A DNA stretch of 64,000 nt from Spartobacteria bacterium UBA695. Lineage in GTDB: Bacteria > Verrucomicrobiota > Verrucomicrobiia > Chthoniobacterales > Chthoniobacteraceae. The stretch lies in contig DBMP01000006.1 of the NCBI GenBank assembly GCA_002298145.1, forward strand, positions 308,749-372,748. Reading direction: 5' to 3'. The translations under genes were made by a program, and so were the position numbers. The notes beneath the pieces are model-generated. The model was not told where the DNA came from, did no database searches, and was given only the letters and a program-made list of their open reading frames with translations. Positions 43,306 to 51,512 of this stretch are shown in pieces (position 1 is the stretch's first letter; each line of letters begins with the position of its first letter).

Positions 43306-43826
43306 GACAAATTGGCGGTGGTTAGGCGTTTCTGGGAGAGCAACGAATGGTTGGTCTCCACTTTACGCTGAAGGGTGAGGAGCCCCTCGATGAGGGCTTC
43401 GGGCCGCGGCGGGCAGCCGGAGATGTAGACGTCTACGGGGATGATCTGGTCGACGCCCTGCAAGGTGGAGTAGCTGCGGTACATGCCGCCGGAGGAGGCG
43501 CACGCACCCATGGCGATGACCCATTTCGGCTCGGGCATCTGGTCGTAGATGCGTTTGACGGCCAGCGCCATCTTGTAGGTCACCGTGCCGGCCACGATCA
43601 TACAATCGCTCTGGCGCGGGGAGAAGCGCATGACTTCCGCGCCGAACCGGGAGATGTCGTAGCGGGAGGAGGCGGTGCCCATCAGTTCGATGGCGCAGCA
43701 GGCCAGGCCCATCGGCATGGGCCAGAGCGAGTTTTTGCGCATCCAGTTGATCGCTTCGTCAAGTTTGGTGATGATGACGTTGTTTTCAAACCGGGGGTCG
43801 AACACAACGGGTGTCTGAGAAACCAT
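43302..43826 (-). CDS. nuoB: NADH-quinone oxidoreductase subunit B
   Basis: 174 residues from the ATG at 43826 (MVSQTPVVFDPRFENNVIIT); a longer frame from 43895 would add 23 poorly matching residues. NuoB carries cluster N2, the last iron-sulfur centre before quinone. Its four cysteine ligands are visible: the tandem pair in GLACCAIELM, one in GACASSGGMY and one in SGCPPRPEAL. It is followed at once by nuoC. nuoA, expected upstream, is absent: parA lies there, 114 bases away. Confidence 0.96.
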   Translation of the reverse strand: MVSQTPVVFDPRFENNVIITKLDEAINWMRKNSLWPMPMGLACCAIELMGTASSRYDISRFGAEVMRFSPRQSDCMIVAGTVTYKMALAVKRIYDQMPEPKWVIAMGACASSGGMYRSYSTLQGVDQIIPVDVYISGCPPRPEALIEGLLTLQRKVETNHSLLSQKRLTTANLS

Positions 43827-43940
43827 GGAGTGAGACTCTACGACCCTGAATTTCCGGGGCAAGCTGAAACTTGTGAAAAAAAGCACAAGCGGCATTTTTT
43901 CCCCTGACCGCCCGGGGGGCCGCTGCGCAAGGCTTCCGGC

Positions 43941-44720
43941 CTAACTGGCTTGGGCGGCGTGCCTTGTGATGAATTCCTTCGCCAGGGCGTTGTAGGCGAT
44001 GGAACCGGCCCCGATCGGCTCGTATTCGATGATCGGCTTGCCGAAGCTGGGGGCTTCGCCCAGGCGGACGGTGCGGGGGATCATGGTTTTGTAGACTTTA
44101 TCGCCAAAATGGTTGCGCACCTCGGCGACGACCTGGGAGCTGAGGTTGGTGCGGGAGTCGAACATGGTCATGACGATCCCGGTCATGGCCAGGCCGGGGT
44201 TGATGCCGCCGTCGGCGATCTGGTGGATGACGCTGTCGATCTTACTGAGGCCTTCGAGGGCAAAGTATTCGCACTGGATGGGGACCAAAATTTCGTCGGC
44301 GGCGGCCAGGGCGTTGGTCATGAGGATGCCGAGGGAGGGGGGGCAATCCAGGACGATGTAGTCGAGCGGGGCTTGTTCGCGCAGCGGCTCCAGGGCGTTG
44401 CGCAGGCGCAGAAGGTGGTCCTCCTGGCGGGCGACTTCGATTTCGGCTCCGGCCAGGTTGATGTCGCCGGGGATCATCCAGAGGTTCGCGAACCGGGTGG
44501 CGATGATCTGGTCGGCTGCGGCGCTCTGGCCGATCAAGGGGCCGTACATGCTTTTCCCGCCGGTCTCGGTGACGCCGAGGGCGGAGGTGGCATTGGCCTG
44601 GGGGTCGAGGTCTACAAGGAGGATCTGCTTGCGCTTGGCGGCAAGACAGGCGGCGAGGTTGACGGCGGTGGTGGTTTTTCCGACGCCGCCTTTTTGGTTC
44701 GCAATGGCGATGATCTTCAT
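43941..44720 (-). CDS. parA: ParA/Soj-family chromosome-partitioning ATPase
   Basis: 259 residues. The deviant Walker A is KGGVGKTT in MKIIAIANQKGGVGKTTTAVN; Walker A' is DLDPQAN and Walker B VLDCPPSLG. The RTVRLGEAPSFGKPI segment near the end is typical of chromosomal Soj/ParA. It would bind DNA as an ATP dimer and move ParB-parS complexes. parB usually lies directly downstream, but here nuoB does, and no parS-like TGTTTCACGTGAAACA was noticed in the window. A role in positioning another cargo is therefore possible. Confidence 0.93.
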   Translation of the reverse strand: MKIIAIANQKGGVGKTTTAVNLAACLAAKRKQILLVDLDPQANATSALGVTETGGKSMYGPLIGQSAAADQIIATRFANLWMIPGDINLAGAEIEVARQEDHLLRLRNALEPLREQAPLDYIVLDCPPSLGILMTNALAAADEILVPIQCEYFALEGLSKIDSVIHQIADGGINPGLAMTGIVMTMFDSRTNLSSQVVAEVRNHFGDKVYKTMIPRTVRLGEAPSFGKPIIEYEPIGAGSIAYNALAKEFITRHAAQAS

Positions 44721-44797
44721 GAAACGGTGCGCGAGCTTAGCCGGTTTTTTGCCTTTGAACAGGAAGGAATTACAGGAGAGGGACCTCTTAAGGAGGA

Positions 44798-45703
44798 TTA
44801 TTTTCCGCGAAGCACTCCCCTCACCTTGGAGAGCGCGAGGCCCAGGCGGTATTTGGCCATTTTACACGCGAAGCGCAGGGAGTTGGGCCGCCAGCCTTTC
44901 CAGCCGGTCTGGTCCACGTAGCCGTAGAAACGCAGGGAGCTGGGGTTGGCGTCGTGGCCGTGGAGCCACGGCTTGTGGGGACCGACGAAGTGAAGCACGG
45001 GGGCGTCGAGCTGGCAATCTTCCCGCCCCTGGTCGGCCCACCAGGCGGGGGTGTTCCAGGCTACTGGGAGCGGTTTCCAGAGGCGGTAGAGCACGACGTT
45101 GAGCGCGCTCTGGTCCCAGTAACGGCAGTGGTCGGGGTTGTCGCGCAGGTAGGCGAGGACTTTTTCGCTCACGCAGAAGTCCCTCCAGCGGCACAAGTCC
45201 ATGAGCAGCAGCCCGGCCTGGAAGTAGGGAGCCCGAGGGTCGAGCCGGAACTTTTCCAGGTCGAGCTTTTCGTCGCCCAGGGTCTTGGTGACGATGTCCG
45301 GGGCGGCGGCGACGATCCCCTCGCCCAGGTCGGTTTCCCAGATTTCTCGCCAGGGCTTCTGAATGATCATGTCGGCGTCGACATACAGGATGCGCTCTTC
45401 GCTGACCATCCTCGGCAGGGCGAGGCGCGCATACGTCATCACACTGGAGCCCCAGTCCTGCGGCAGCCCGGCGAAGGTCTGCATGTTCGGGAGCAGGCGG
45501 GTGATCTCGCACGGGCGCGGCAGCCGCTTCAGGCTGGCTTCCAGTTTGCGCCAGGAGCGCTCTTTCATGCCGCCATCGAGCACGTAGACGCGGATCTCTA
45601 CGGCCTCGGGGGCGTTCAGGACTGCGGAGACGAGCGCCGCCGCCGCGCCAAGGACGTAGGTTTCATTGGTGGCGGTGCAGATTACGACGTGTGGGGTGGT
45701 CAT
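44798..45703 (-). CDS. Glycosyltransferase family 8 protein
   Basis: 301 residues. HVVICTATNETYVLGAAAAL at the start, ILYVDADMIIQKPW with the metal-binding DxD, YFQAGLLLMDLCRW, YWDQSALNVVL and HFVGPHKPWLHG match the GT8 retaining transferases (LgtC-like), which add galactose or glucose to lipooligosaccharide or glycoproteins. No membrane segment is present, so it probably acts peripherally on the cytoplasmic face. It starts three bases after the GT14 gene's stop and forms a cluster with it and the methyltransferase-GT2 fusion upstream. Confidence 0.92.
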   Translation of the reverse strand: MTTPHVVICTATNETYVLGAAAALVSAVLNAPEAVEIRVYVLDGGMKERSWRKLEASLKRLPRPCEITRLLPNMQTFAGLPQDWGSSVMTYARLALPRMVSEERILYVDADMIIQKPWREIWETDLGEGIVAAAPDIVTKTLGDEKLDLEKFRLDPRAPYFQAGLLLMDLCRWRDFCVSEKVLAYLRDNPDHCRYWDQSALNVVLYRLWKPLPVAWNTPAWWADQGREDCQLDAPVLHFVGPHKPWLHGHDANPSSLRFYGYVDQTGWKGWRPNSLRFACKMAKYRLGLALSKVRGVLRGK

Positions 45704-45706
45704 GGG

Positions 45707-46612
45707 TTAAAGCAGCTTTTCCAGGGTGTTAAGAACGGTCTCATCCGCCGTGGCGTCAAATTTCCGGGCAAAAAGGCGGCCTTGCGCCCGCTGTTCGCTG
45801 ATCCAGGGGAGCTCGGCGGAGGTGAGCGTGGCAGGGCTCGGGTCGCCGAGGTGCTTCCAGAGGATGGCCCGGCGGTCGTCGTTGACTACGGTGGAGGCGA
45901 GCGGGCTGTTACAGAGGATGCTCTGGAAGAGGCTTTCGTCGGGGATGCCGCTGTGGCGCAGCCAGGCGGTGATCTGGAGCGCCTGCGGGTCGGTCACAAT
46001 ATAGCTGGCGGCTTCCCGGGAAAGGATGACGTGATTGGAGCCGCCCCGGTACTGAAACCCCTCCGGGAGGCGACGGCGAAACCCCGGCACGCTGGGGATC
46101 TGGCCGCTCCACCCGAGGAGCGCCCGGACGCGGCGACCGATAAAGGGCAGTTGGAGAAAATCCTCCAGCGGGGCGCATTCAAAGTAATACCGGCCGATCC
46201 GGTCATCGAGGTTCTTCCAGAGCCGGTTGGCGAACGGGTCGAACCAGCTCACGAAGGATTGCGCGGGCGTGGAAGCGAGATCGGCCTGGATGGCGGCCTG
46301 GGAACGGAGCGGGAAATCCTGCCCACTGAGGGTGATAAGGTGCGTCCACGAGCCATCGGCCTCCAGCGCCTGGCGGATGGCCTCCAGCTGGACGCCGATG
46401 ACGCTGAAGCGGCCCCAGAAGATCCGCCTCGGCTTCAGGAAGCGCACGCCGGGGATGGCTGCGCAGAGCCGGGCGAGTTCGCGGTGCTCCGCCTGGGGCG
46501 AGCGCTTTTCGTAATGGACAAAGCAGGCGTTCCCCGGGCCGTCGAGGGCCCGAATCAAGCGGGCGGTCTGGGCGGGATTCTTGTGAGCCAGGATGCAGTA
46601 GGCAAGGCCCAT
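45707..46612 (-). CDS. Glycosyltransferase family 14 (core-2/I-branching type) protein
   Basis: 301 residues. AYCILAHKNPAQTARLIRAL at the N-terminus, HLITLSGQDFPLRSQ and SGIPDESLFQSILCNSP are the main landmarks of the beta-1,6-N-acetylglucosaminyltransferase fold (GT14), which lacks a DxD and uses basic residues. Bacterial members build surface glycans, but their donor is generally not established. It sits in the middle of a three-gene glycosyltransferase cluster, with gaps of 20 and 3 bases. Confidence 0.9.
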   Translation of the reverse strand: MGLAYCILAHKNPAQTARLIRALDGPGNACFVHYEKRSPQAEHRELARLCAAIPGVRFLKPRRIFWGRFSVIGVQLEAIRQALEADGSWTHLITLSGQDFPLRSQAAIQADLASTPAQSFVSWFDPFANRLWKNLDDRIGRYYFECAPLEDFLQLPFIGRRVRALLGWSGQIPSVPGFRRRLPEGFQYRGGSNHVILSREAASYIVTDPQALQITAWLRHSGIPDESLFQSILCNSPLASTVVNDDRRAILWKHLGDPSPATLTSAELPWISEQRAQGRLFARKFDATADETVLNTLEKLL

Positions 46613-46632
46613 GGCGCGGAGGGGGGCGGTGG

Positions 46633-48498
46633 TTATTTTTCGAACACCCAGGAGTAGAGCCGCAACCCGATGATCCAGAACTTGGTAGCGGCGCGGGGCT
46701 GGATTCTCCAGGCGTTATAGAGGTACTCGGAGGCTTCCATCGGGTGGGCGCGCTGGACGATCCGGGCCGCGGCCACCCAGGCCCCGGAGGCGTAGTCGAT
46801 GCGCACGTCCTGCGGAATGAGGTTCCAGGTAAGGTGCTTATCAAACACGCGGGCACAGGCCACGGCCATCTCGTCGGCGTGGGAGGAAAGGGCCTCGCTG
46901 TGTTTGCGGTAGCGGCAGGTGTTCTTGCCGGTGTAGACGAAGCGGCCCCCTACCCGGGCGCAGCGCAGCCACATCTCGCGGTCCTCGACGTAGCGGAAGG
47001 AGGGATCGAAGCCGCCGGAGCGCTCCCAGAGGGACTTGCGCATGACGGCGGACGACGGCTGGATGATGTAGTCGCCTTCGAAGAGCGAGAGCGGGAAGGC
47101 GGCGATGGTCTCGGCGCTCGGGGCGCGGACTTCGATTTCGCGGCCCGTGTCGCTGTCGAATAACACCGAGCCGCCGTGGGCCAGGTCGGCGCCGGTGGAG
47201 GTGATCCGCTCGATGGTGACCTGGAGGTGATCCGGCTCCCAGATGTCGTCGGCGTCGAGCAGCGCGATCAAGTCCGAGCGGCTGGCGGAAATGCCGCTGT
47301 TGCGCGTGGCGGGCAGGCCCTGGTTGATCTCGTTGCGCAGGTAGCGCACCGGCTGGGGCACCCGGGCGGCGAACTCGTTCACGATCTGCTCCGTGCCGTC
47401 GCGCGAACCGTCCTCGGTGACGATGAGTTCCCAGTCTGTGAAGGTCTGGCAGCGCACGGATTCGAGCGCGGCGGGAAGGTATTTCTCCGCGTTGTAGGCG
47501 GGGATGCAGATGCTGACGCGCGCGATGGAGTTCTTGGCCGGAAGCTCGGGGTCGGCGACGATTTCGTTGAACTGGCTTTTCTCCTCCCAGCCGGAGCCGA
47601 AGTGCCAGGTCGATTTAAAGCTGCCGCCGGAGGATTTCAGCCACCGGGCGAAGATGCCGCAGGGCAGAGTGCGGCCGCCACGGGATTCATGGAGAGCCAG
47701 TTCGCCGGACTCCACTTCGCCGCCGCGCTCCCGGGCCAGCTCCATCAAGTTAAAGCGGTAGGCAAGCTGGGAATACCCCGAGGCGTACCCGTTGAGGAGG
47801 AAGAACAGCGGCGCTTCGCTCAAGAGCCCCCGGCAGGCTTCCAGGAGCGGGACGAAATCGCTCTCGATCTGCCACACGTCACCGTCCGGGCCGCGCCCAA
47901 AGGCGGGCGGGTCCATGATGATGGCGTCGTAGCGGTTGCCGCGCCGCAGCTCGCGCTTCACGAAGGCCTTGGCGTCGTCAACGATCCAGCGGATCGGCTT
48001 ATCGGCCAGGCTGGAGATGGCGGCGTTCTCGCGGGCCCAGCCCACCGCCGCCTTGGAGGCGTCCACATGGCATACCTTGGCCCCGGCCTGGGCACAGGCA
48101 AGGGTGGCCCCGCCAGTGTAGCCAAAGAGGTTCAAGACGGAGATTTCGCGCCCGGCAGCGCGGATGGCGTCGCGCATCCAGGTCCAGTTCGGCGCTTGCT
48201 CGGGGAAAAGGCCGGTGTGTTTGAAGGCGGTGGGGCGGATGTGGAAGGAGAGGCCGCTGAAATTGATGGTCCACTTCTCCGGCACGGGCTGGGAGAAGTC
48301 CCAGTGCCCCTCGCGGCCTTCGCGGACAAAGGTGCCCTGGGCCTGTTTCCAACGGGTGGGCTCGGCCTTGCGCCAGAGGGCCTGGGGATCGGGACGGCGC
48401 AGGATGACGCCGCCGTAGCGTTCGAGCTTTTCCCCCTCGCCGCTGTCGATCAGCTCATAATCAGCGGAAGATTCGGTGACGAGAATTTGGGGAATCAT
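46633..48498 (-). CDS. Fusion of an RlmI-like SAM methyltransferase and a family 2 glycosyltransferase
   Basis: 621 residues in one uninterrupted frame. Residues 1-295 are a class I methyltransferase of the COG1092 (RlmI/RlmK-like) kind, with SAM motif NLFGYTGGATLACAQAGA (123-140) and catalytic-loop motif DPPAFGRGP (196-204). A linker of about 30 residues leads to a GT2 domain (328-621). That domain has VSICIPAYNAEKYLPAALES, DGS (363-365), the DADD metal site (415-418) and the QPSSAVMRKSLWERSGGFD segment. Both halves keep their core motifs. It heads the three-gene glycosyltransferase run. A methyltransferase that may act on RNA or a sugar, joined to a sugar transferase, is unusual. A sequencing frameshift seems unlikely because the junction is clean. 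Confidence 0.88.
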   Translation of the reverse strand: MIPQILVTESSADYELIDSGEGEKLERYGGVILRRPDPQALWRKAEPTRWKQAQGTFVREGREGHWDFSQPVPEKWTINFSGLSFHIRPTAFKHTGLFPEQAPNWTWMRDAIRAAGREISVLNLFGYTGGATLACAQAGAKVCHVDASKAAVGWARENAAISSLADKPIRWIVDDAKAFVKRELRRGNRYDAIIMDPPAFGRGPDGDVWQIESDFVPLLEACRGLLSEAPLFFLLNGYASGYSQLAYRFNLMELARERGGEVESGELALHESRGGRTLPCGIFARWLKSSGGSFKSTWHFGSGWEEKSQFNEIVADPELPAKNSIARVSICIPAYNAEKYLPAALESVRCQTFTDWELIVTEDGSRDGTEQIVNEFAARVPQPVRYLRNEINQGLPATRNSGISASRSDLIALLDADDIWEPDHLQVTIERITSTGADLAHGGSVLFDSDTGREIEVRAPSAETIAAFPLSLFEGDYIIQPSSAVMRKSLWERSGGFDPSFRYVEDREMWLRCARVGGRFVYTGKNTCRYRKHSEALSSHADEMAVACARVFDKHLTWNLIPQDVRIDYASGAWVAAARIVQRAHPMEASEYLYNAWRIQPRAATKFWIIGLRLYSWVFEK

Positions 48499-48575
48499 GG
48501 GGTCGTGTTTTTGCGCTTCGGTTGTATTAGCGATGGACGGAGCGCCGTTGGCAATCTCTTTTCGTCAGCAAGCCC

Positions 48576-49484
48576 TTACTTAAGGTGCAACCAGAGGGTG
48601 CGGGCCCCCTCCCCGGCGGGGAAATCGGGCAGCGCCGCTTCGTAGTGGAACTCCCCGCCCCGGCGCACCATCTTCAAGGCAAAGCGCGCCGTGCGCTCCA
48701 GGGCCGTGCGGTCGAGCTTGGTGCAGTTGGTGGAGATGAGGACGGAGGCCCCGGGGGCGGCCAGCTCCAGGGCGGCGTGCAGCAGCGTGCCGATCTGCTC
48801 CTCCACCTGCCAGCGACGGCCTTTGTTCCCTCGCGAAAAGGTGGGCGGGTCGAGGATGATCGCGTCGAATTGATCCCCCCGGCGCACAAGGCGCGGCAGG
48901 ACGTCAAGCACGTCATCGGCGATGAAGCGGTGGCCGTCGGTGGAGAGGCCATTCAGGGCGAAGTTGGCCCGGCCCCGGTCGAGCGATTTCTTGGATAGGT
49001 CGACGCTGACGGTCTGCGCCCCGCCGAGCGCGGCGACCAGCGAGAAGGAGCAGGTGTAGGAGAAGGTATTAAGGAGCCGCTTGGGCGCGCGGGCGCGAAC
49101 GTAGGCCCGGTTGGCCCGCTGATCTATAAAGAGCCCCGCCGAATAGCCCGCGCCGAAGTCAATGCCGTAACGCACGCCCCGTTCGGTGACCACCATTTCG
49201 AGCGGCAGCGAGGGGGCGCCCCAGGCGAGCACGGGCGAAACGCGCTCGGCATTCTGGCGGGGCAGAAAGCGGGTAAAAACGCGCGAAATCGCAAAATTCG
49301 CCCTCTGGGCCCACTCTTGCACCCCGGCGCAGAGGGCGTCCCGGGCCGCGTCGGTTTTGTGGGAGATGAGCACGTCATCGCCAAGGCGCTCCACCCAGGC
49401 GCTGGGCGAGGTGAAAAGCCGGTGGGCGGTCGTTCCCTCGCTATCGAAGGCGGCAAGCAGTTCGTTGGAAATCCAGCGGTTCAT
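48576..49484 (-). CDS. RlmI-like class I SAM-dependent methyltransferase
   Basis: 302 residues from the ATG at 49484. SAM motif LNTFSYTCSFSLVAALGGA and the catalytic-loop motif DPPTFSRGNKG are those of COG1092 rRNA cytosine methyltransferases (RlmI/RlmK). The usual N-terminal PUA domain of full RlmI is missing; the first part (RLFTSPSAWVERLGDDVLIS, about 20-100) is a different, short alpha/beta region. The best guess is a 23S rRNA methyltransferase, with the target base open. It is a paralogue of the methyltransferase half of the next gene, 77 bases downstream. Confidence 0.85.
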   Translation of the reverse strand: MNRWISNELLAAFDSEGTTAHRLFTSPSAWVERLGDDVLISHKTDAARDALCAGVQEWAQRANFAISRVFTRFLPRQNAERVSPVLAWGAPSLPLEMVVTERGVRYGIDFGAGYSAGLFIDQRANRAYVRARAPKRLLNTFSYTCSFSLVAALGGAQTVSVDLSKKSLDRGRANFALNGLSTDGHRFIADDVLDVLPRLVRRGDQFDAIILDPPTFSRGNKGRRWQVEEQIGTLLHAALELAAPGASVLISTNCTKLDRTALERTARFALKMVRRGGEFHYEAALPDFPAGEGARTLWLHLK

Positions 49485-49595
49485 GGCGAAAAAGGAGGGC
49501 ACCTTAGCAGCCTTGCCAGGCGGGCGCAACTTTGCTTGCTTTCGCCTCCGGAGAGGGTACGCTGCCCTCGTCTTTTAAACCACCCGATAAACCTT

Positions 49596-50237
49596 GTGAA
49601 ACCCGTCTTAGGTTGCCTCATTGCCGTCGTTGTCGCCCTCGTCCTTATTGTCGTCGTTGGAGCCGTCACGGCCATCGGCGGATACAATCGCCTGACCACG
49701 CTTGATCAGGCCGTTAATGCCCAGTGGGCGCAGGTCCAGAACGTCTACCAGCGCCGCTCGGACCTCATTCCGAACCTGGTCTCCACCGTTTCCGGCGCGG
49801 CGAATTTCGAGAAATCGACCCTCACCGAAGTCACCAACGCCCGCGCCTCGGTGGGCCGGGTGCAGATCAACCCGGGCTCCGCCCCGAGCGATCCGCAGAA
49901 GTTGAAGGAATTCGAAGCGGCCCAGGGCGGCCTCTCCTCCGCGCTCTCGCGTCTGCTCGTCGTGGCCGAGAATTACCCCAACCTGAAAGCCAACAGCAAT
50001 TTCCAGGCACTCCAGGCGCAGCTTGAGGGAACGGAAAACCGCATCAGCGTCGAACGGGGCCGCTTCAACGAAACCGTGCAATCCTACAACACGACGCTGC
50101 GCCGCTTCCCGCTGGTGCTCATCGGGCCGATCATGGGATTTTCCCAGAAACCGTATTTTGCCGCCTCGCAGGGCGCGGAAGTTCCGCCGAAGGTCGATTT
50201 CAACTTCGGAAGCCCGGCCGCCAGCCCCGCGAAGTAG
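49596..50237 (+). CDS. lemA: LemA family protein
   Basis: 213 residues from a GTG at 49596. One N-terminal membrane segment (LGCLIAVVVALVLIVVVGAV) is followed by the LemA core: YNRLTTLDQAVNAQWAQVQN, VYQRRSDLIPNLVSTV and LLVVAENYPNLKANSNFQAL. The rest is helical with a coiled-coil character, exposed to the periplasm. LemA proteins often accompany TPM-domain proteins, as here, and their biochemical role is not settled. It begins a three-gene plus-strand unit and is divergent from the methyltransferase gene. Confidence 0.93.
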   Translation: MKPVLGCLIAVVVALVLIVVVGAVTAIGGYNRLTTLDQAVNAQWAQVQNVYQRRSDLIPNLVSTVSGAANFEKSTLTEVTNARASVGRVQINPGSAPSDPQKLKEFEAAQGGLSSALSRLLVVAENYPNLKANSNFQALQAQLEGTENRISVERGRFNETVQSYNTTLRRFPLVLIGPIMGFSQKPYFAASQGAEVPPKVDFNFGSPAASPAK

Positions 50238-50249
50238 GAAAGGGGCGCT

Positions 50250-51050
50250 ATGTCTTGCCGCCGCACGCATTGGAAGCGTGGGATTTGCCTGATCCTGTGG
50301 GTCTTTCTCCTGGGCTGCGCGCTAGCCCCTGCCCGGGAGGTCATGCCGCCCCCGCCCAAAGCCTACTTTAACGACTACGCCCACGTCGTTCGCCCCGAGC
50401 TCGCCCGGCAGCTCAACGCCCAGCTCGCCCAGTTCGAGCGCGATACCTCCAACCAGATTGTCGTCGCGGTGTTCCCTAAAATGGAGACCGACTCGTCAGT
50501 CGAGGACTACACCGTGCGGATCGCCCATGCCTGGCAAGTCGGCCAGAAGGGGCGCAGCAACGGGGCCGTGCTTTTCGTGTTCGTCCAGGACCACAAAATG
50601 TACATCCAGGTGGGCTACGGCCTGGAGGGGGTTCTTACAGACTACCTTTGCCACCAGATCATCGCCAACGACATCAAGCCCCGCTTCCAGGCGGGCGACT
50701 ACGGCGGCGGCCTTTCCGCCGGGGTCAGCGCCATGATGGCCGCGGCCCGGGGCGAATATAAAGGCACCGGCAAGACCGTGGCGGAACGAAAACGGAAGGC
50801 TGACGATGGCCCCGGGTGGTTTGTGCTGATCCCGTTTCTGATCCTGATCTTCGTTTTCCTAAAAGTCCTGCGCGCCTTCGGCGGCGGAGGCGGCTGGGGA
50901 GGCGGAAGCGGATTCTCCGGCGGCGGCCCGATTATCTTTGGGGGCGGAGGCGGCGGGGGCGGCTTTAGCGGTGGTGGAGGCGGCGACGGAGGAGGGTTCA
51001 GTGGCGGTGGCGGCGACTTTGGAGGCGGCGGAGCCGGAGGAGACTGGTGA
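50250..51050 (+). CDS. TPM-domain membrane protein with glycine-rich C-terminus
   Basis: 266 residues, 12 bases after lemA, preceded by a purine-rich AGGAAAGGGG. A signal peptide or anchor (ICLILWVFLLGCALA) precedes a TPM (TLP18.3/Psb32/MOLO-1) domain (about 38-165: YFNDYAHVVRPELARQLNAQ, RSNGAVLFVFVQDHKMYIQV, GYGLEGVLTD). A membrane segment (FVLIPFLILIFVFLKVL) follows, and then about 60 residues that are nearly all Gly, Ser and Phe with a final DW. This layout is that of the YgcG family. The glycine tail lies in the cytoplasm if the signal is cleaved. Confidence 0.92.
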   Translation: MSCRRTHWKRGICLILWVFLLGCALAPAREVMPPPPKAYFNDYAHVVRPELARQLNAQLAQFERDTSNQIVVAVFPKMETDSSVEDYTVRIAHAWQVGQKGRSNGAVLFVFVQDHKMYIQVGYGLEGVLTDYLCHQIIANDIKPRFQAGDYGGGLSAGVSAMMAAARGEYKGTGKTVAERKRKADDGPGWFVLIPFLILIFVFLKVLRAFGGGGGWGGGSGFSGGGPIIFGGGGGGGGFSGGGGGDGGGFSGGGGDFGGGGAGGDW

Positions 51051-51487
51051 TGAAACCAAAATTATTCCTGGAAAAACTCGATGACCGGAAGATCGCGGAG
51101 GCTATTGCCAAGAGCGAGAGCCACACTTCCGGCCAGATTCGCGTCTTCATCTCCAGCAAGGACGACGTGGTGGACCCGCTCGAACGCGCCAAGGCCCGCT
51201 TCCAGGCGCTCGGAATGGACGGCACCCGCGAACGCAACGCCGTGCTGATCTACTTCGCCCCGCACACGCACAAATTTGCCGTCGTGGGCGACACCGCCGT
51301 CCATGAACGCTGCGGGGAGGTATTCTGGACCGAGCTGATCGCCGTCATGCGCGAGGCGCTCAAAAAAGAGCAGTTCACGGAAGCCGTCATCCTGGCCGTT
51401 GAAACCTGCGGCACGCTCCTGGCCAAGCACTTTCCGCCCACCCCGGGAGGCGGCGACGAGCTGCCCAATGAGGTGGAGCGGGATTAA
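51050..51487 (+). CDS. Second TPM-domain protein, soluble
   Basis: 145 residues. The ATG at 51050 overlaps the previous stop by one base (TGATG) with GGAGG upstream, so translation is coupled. ESHTSGQIRVFISSKDDVVD, NAVLIYFAPHTHKFAVVGD and AVHERCGEVFW are a shortened TPM domain without signal peptide or membrane segment. It is probably the cytoplasmic partner of the TPM protein before it. LemA plus one large and one small TPM protein is a recurrent trio. No enzymatic residue is recognised with certainty. Confidence 0.9.
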   Translation: MKPKLFLEKLDDRKIAEAIAKSESHTSGQIRVFISSKDDVVDPLERAKARFQALGMDGTRERNAVLIYFAPHTHKFAVVGDTAVHERCGEVFWTELIAVMREALKKEQFTEAVILAVETCGTLLAKHFPPTPGGGDELPNEVERD

Positions 51488-51512
51488 CGTAGCGAATGAC
51501 GTAGCGGAGGAA

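Noticed and set aside
43941..44720. parS sites or parB beside parA
   Set aside because: No TGTTTCACGTGAAACA-like palindrome and no ParB-like gene were seen next to parA or elsewhere in the window.
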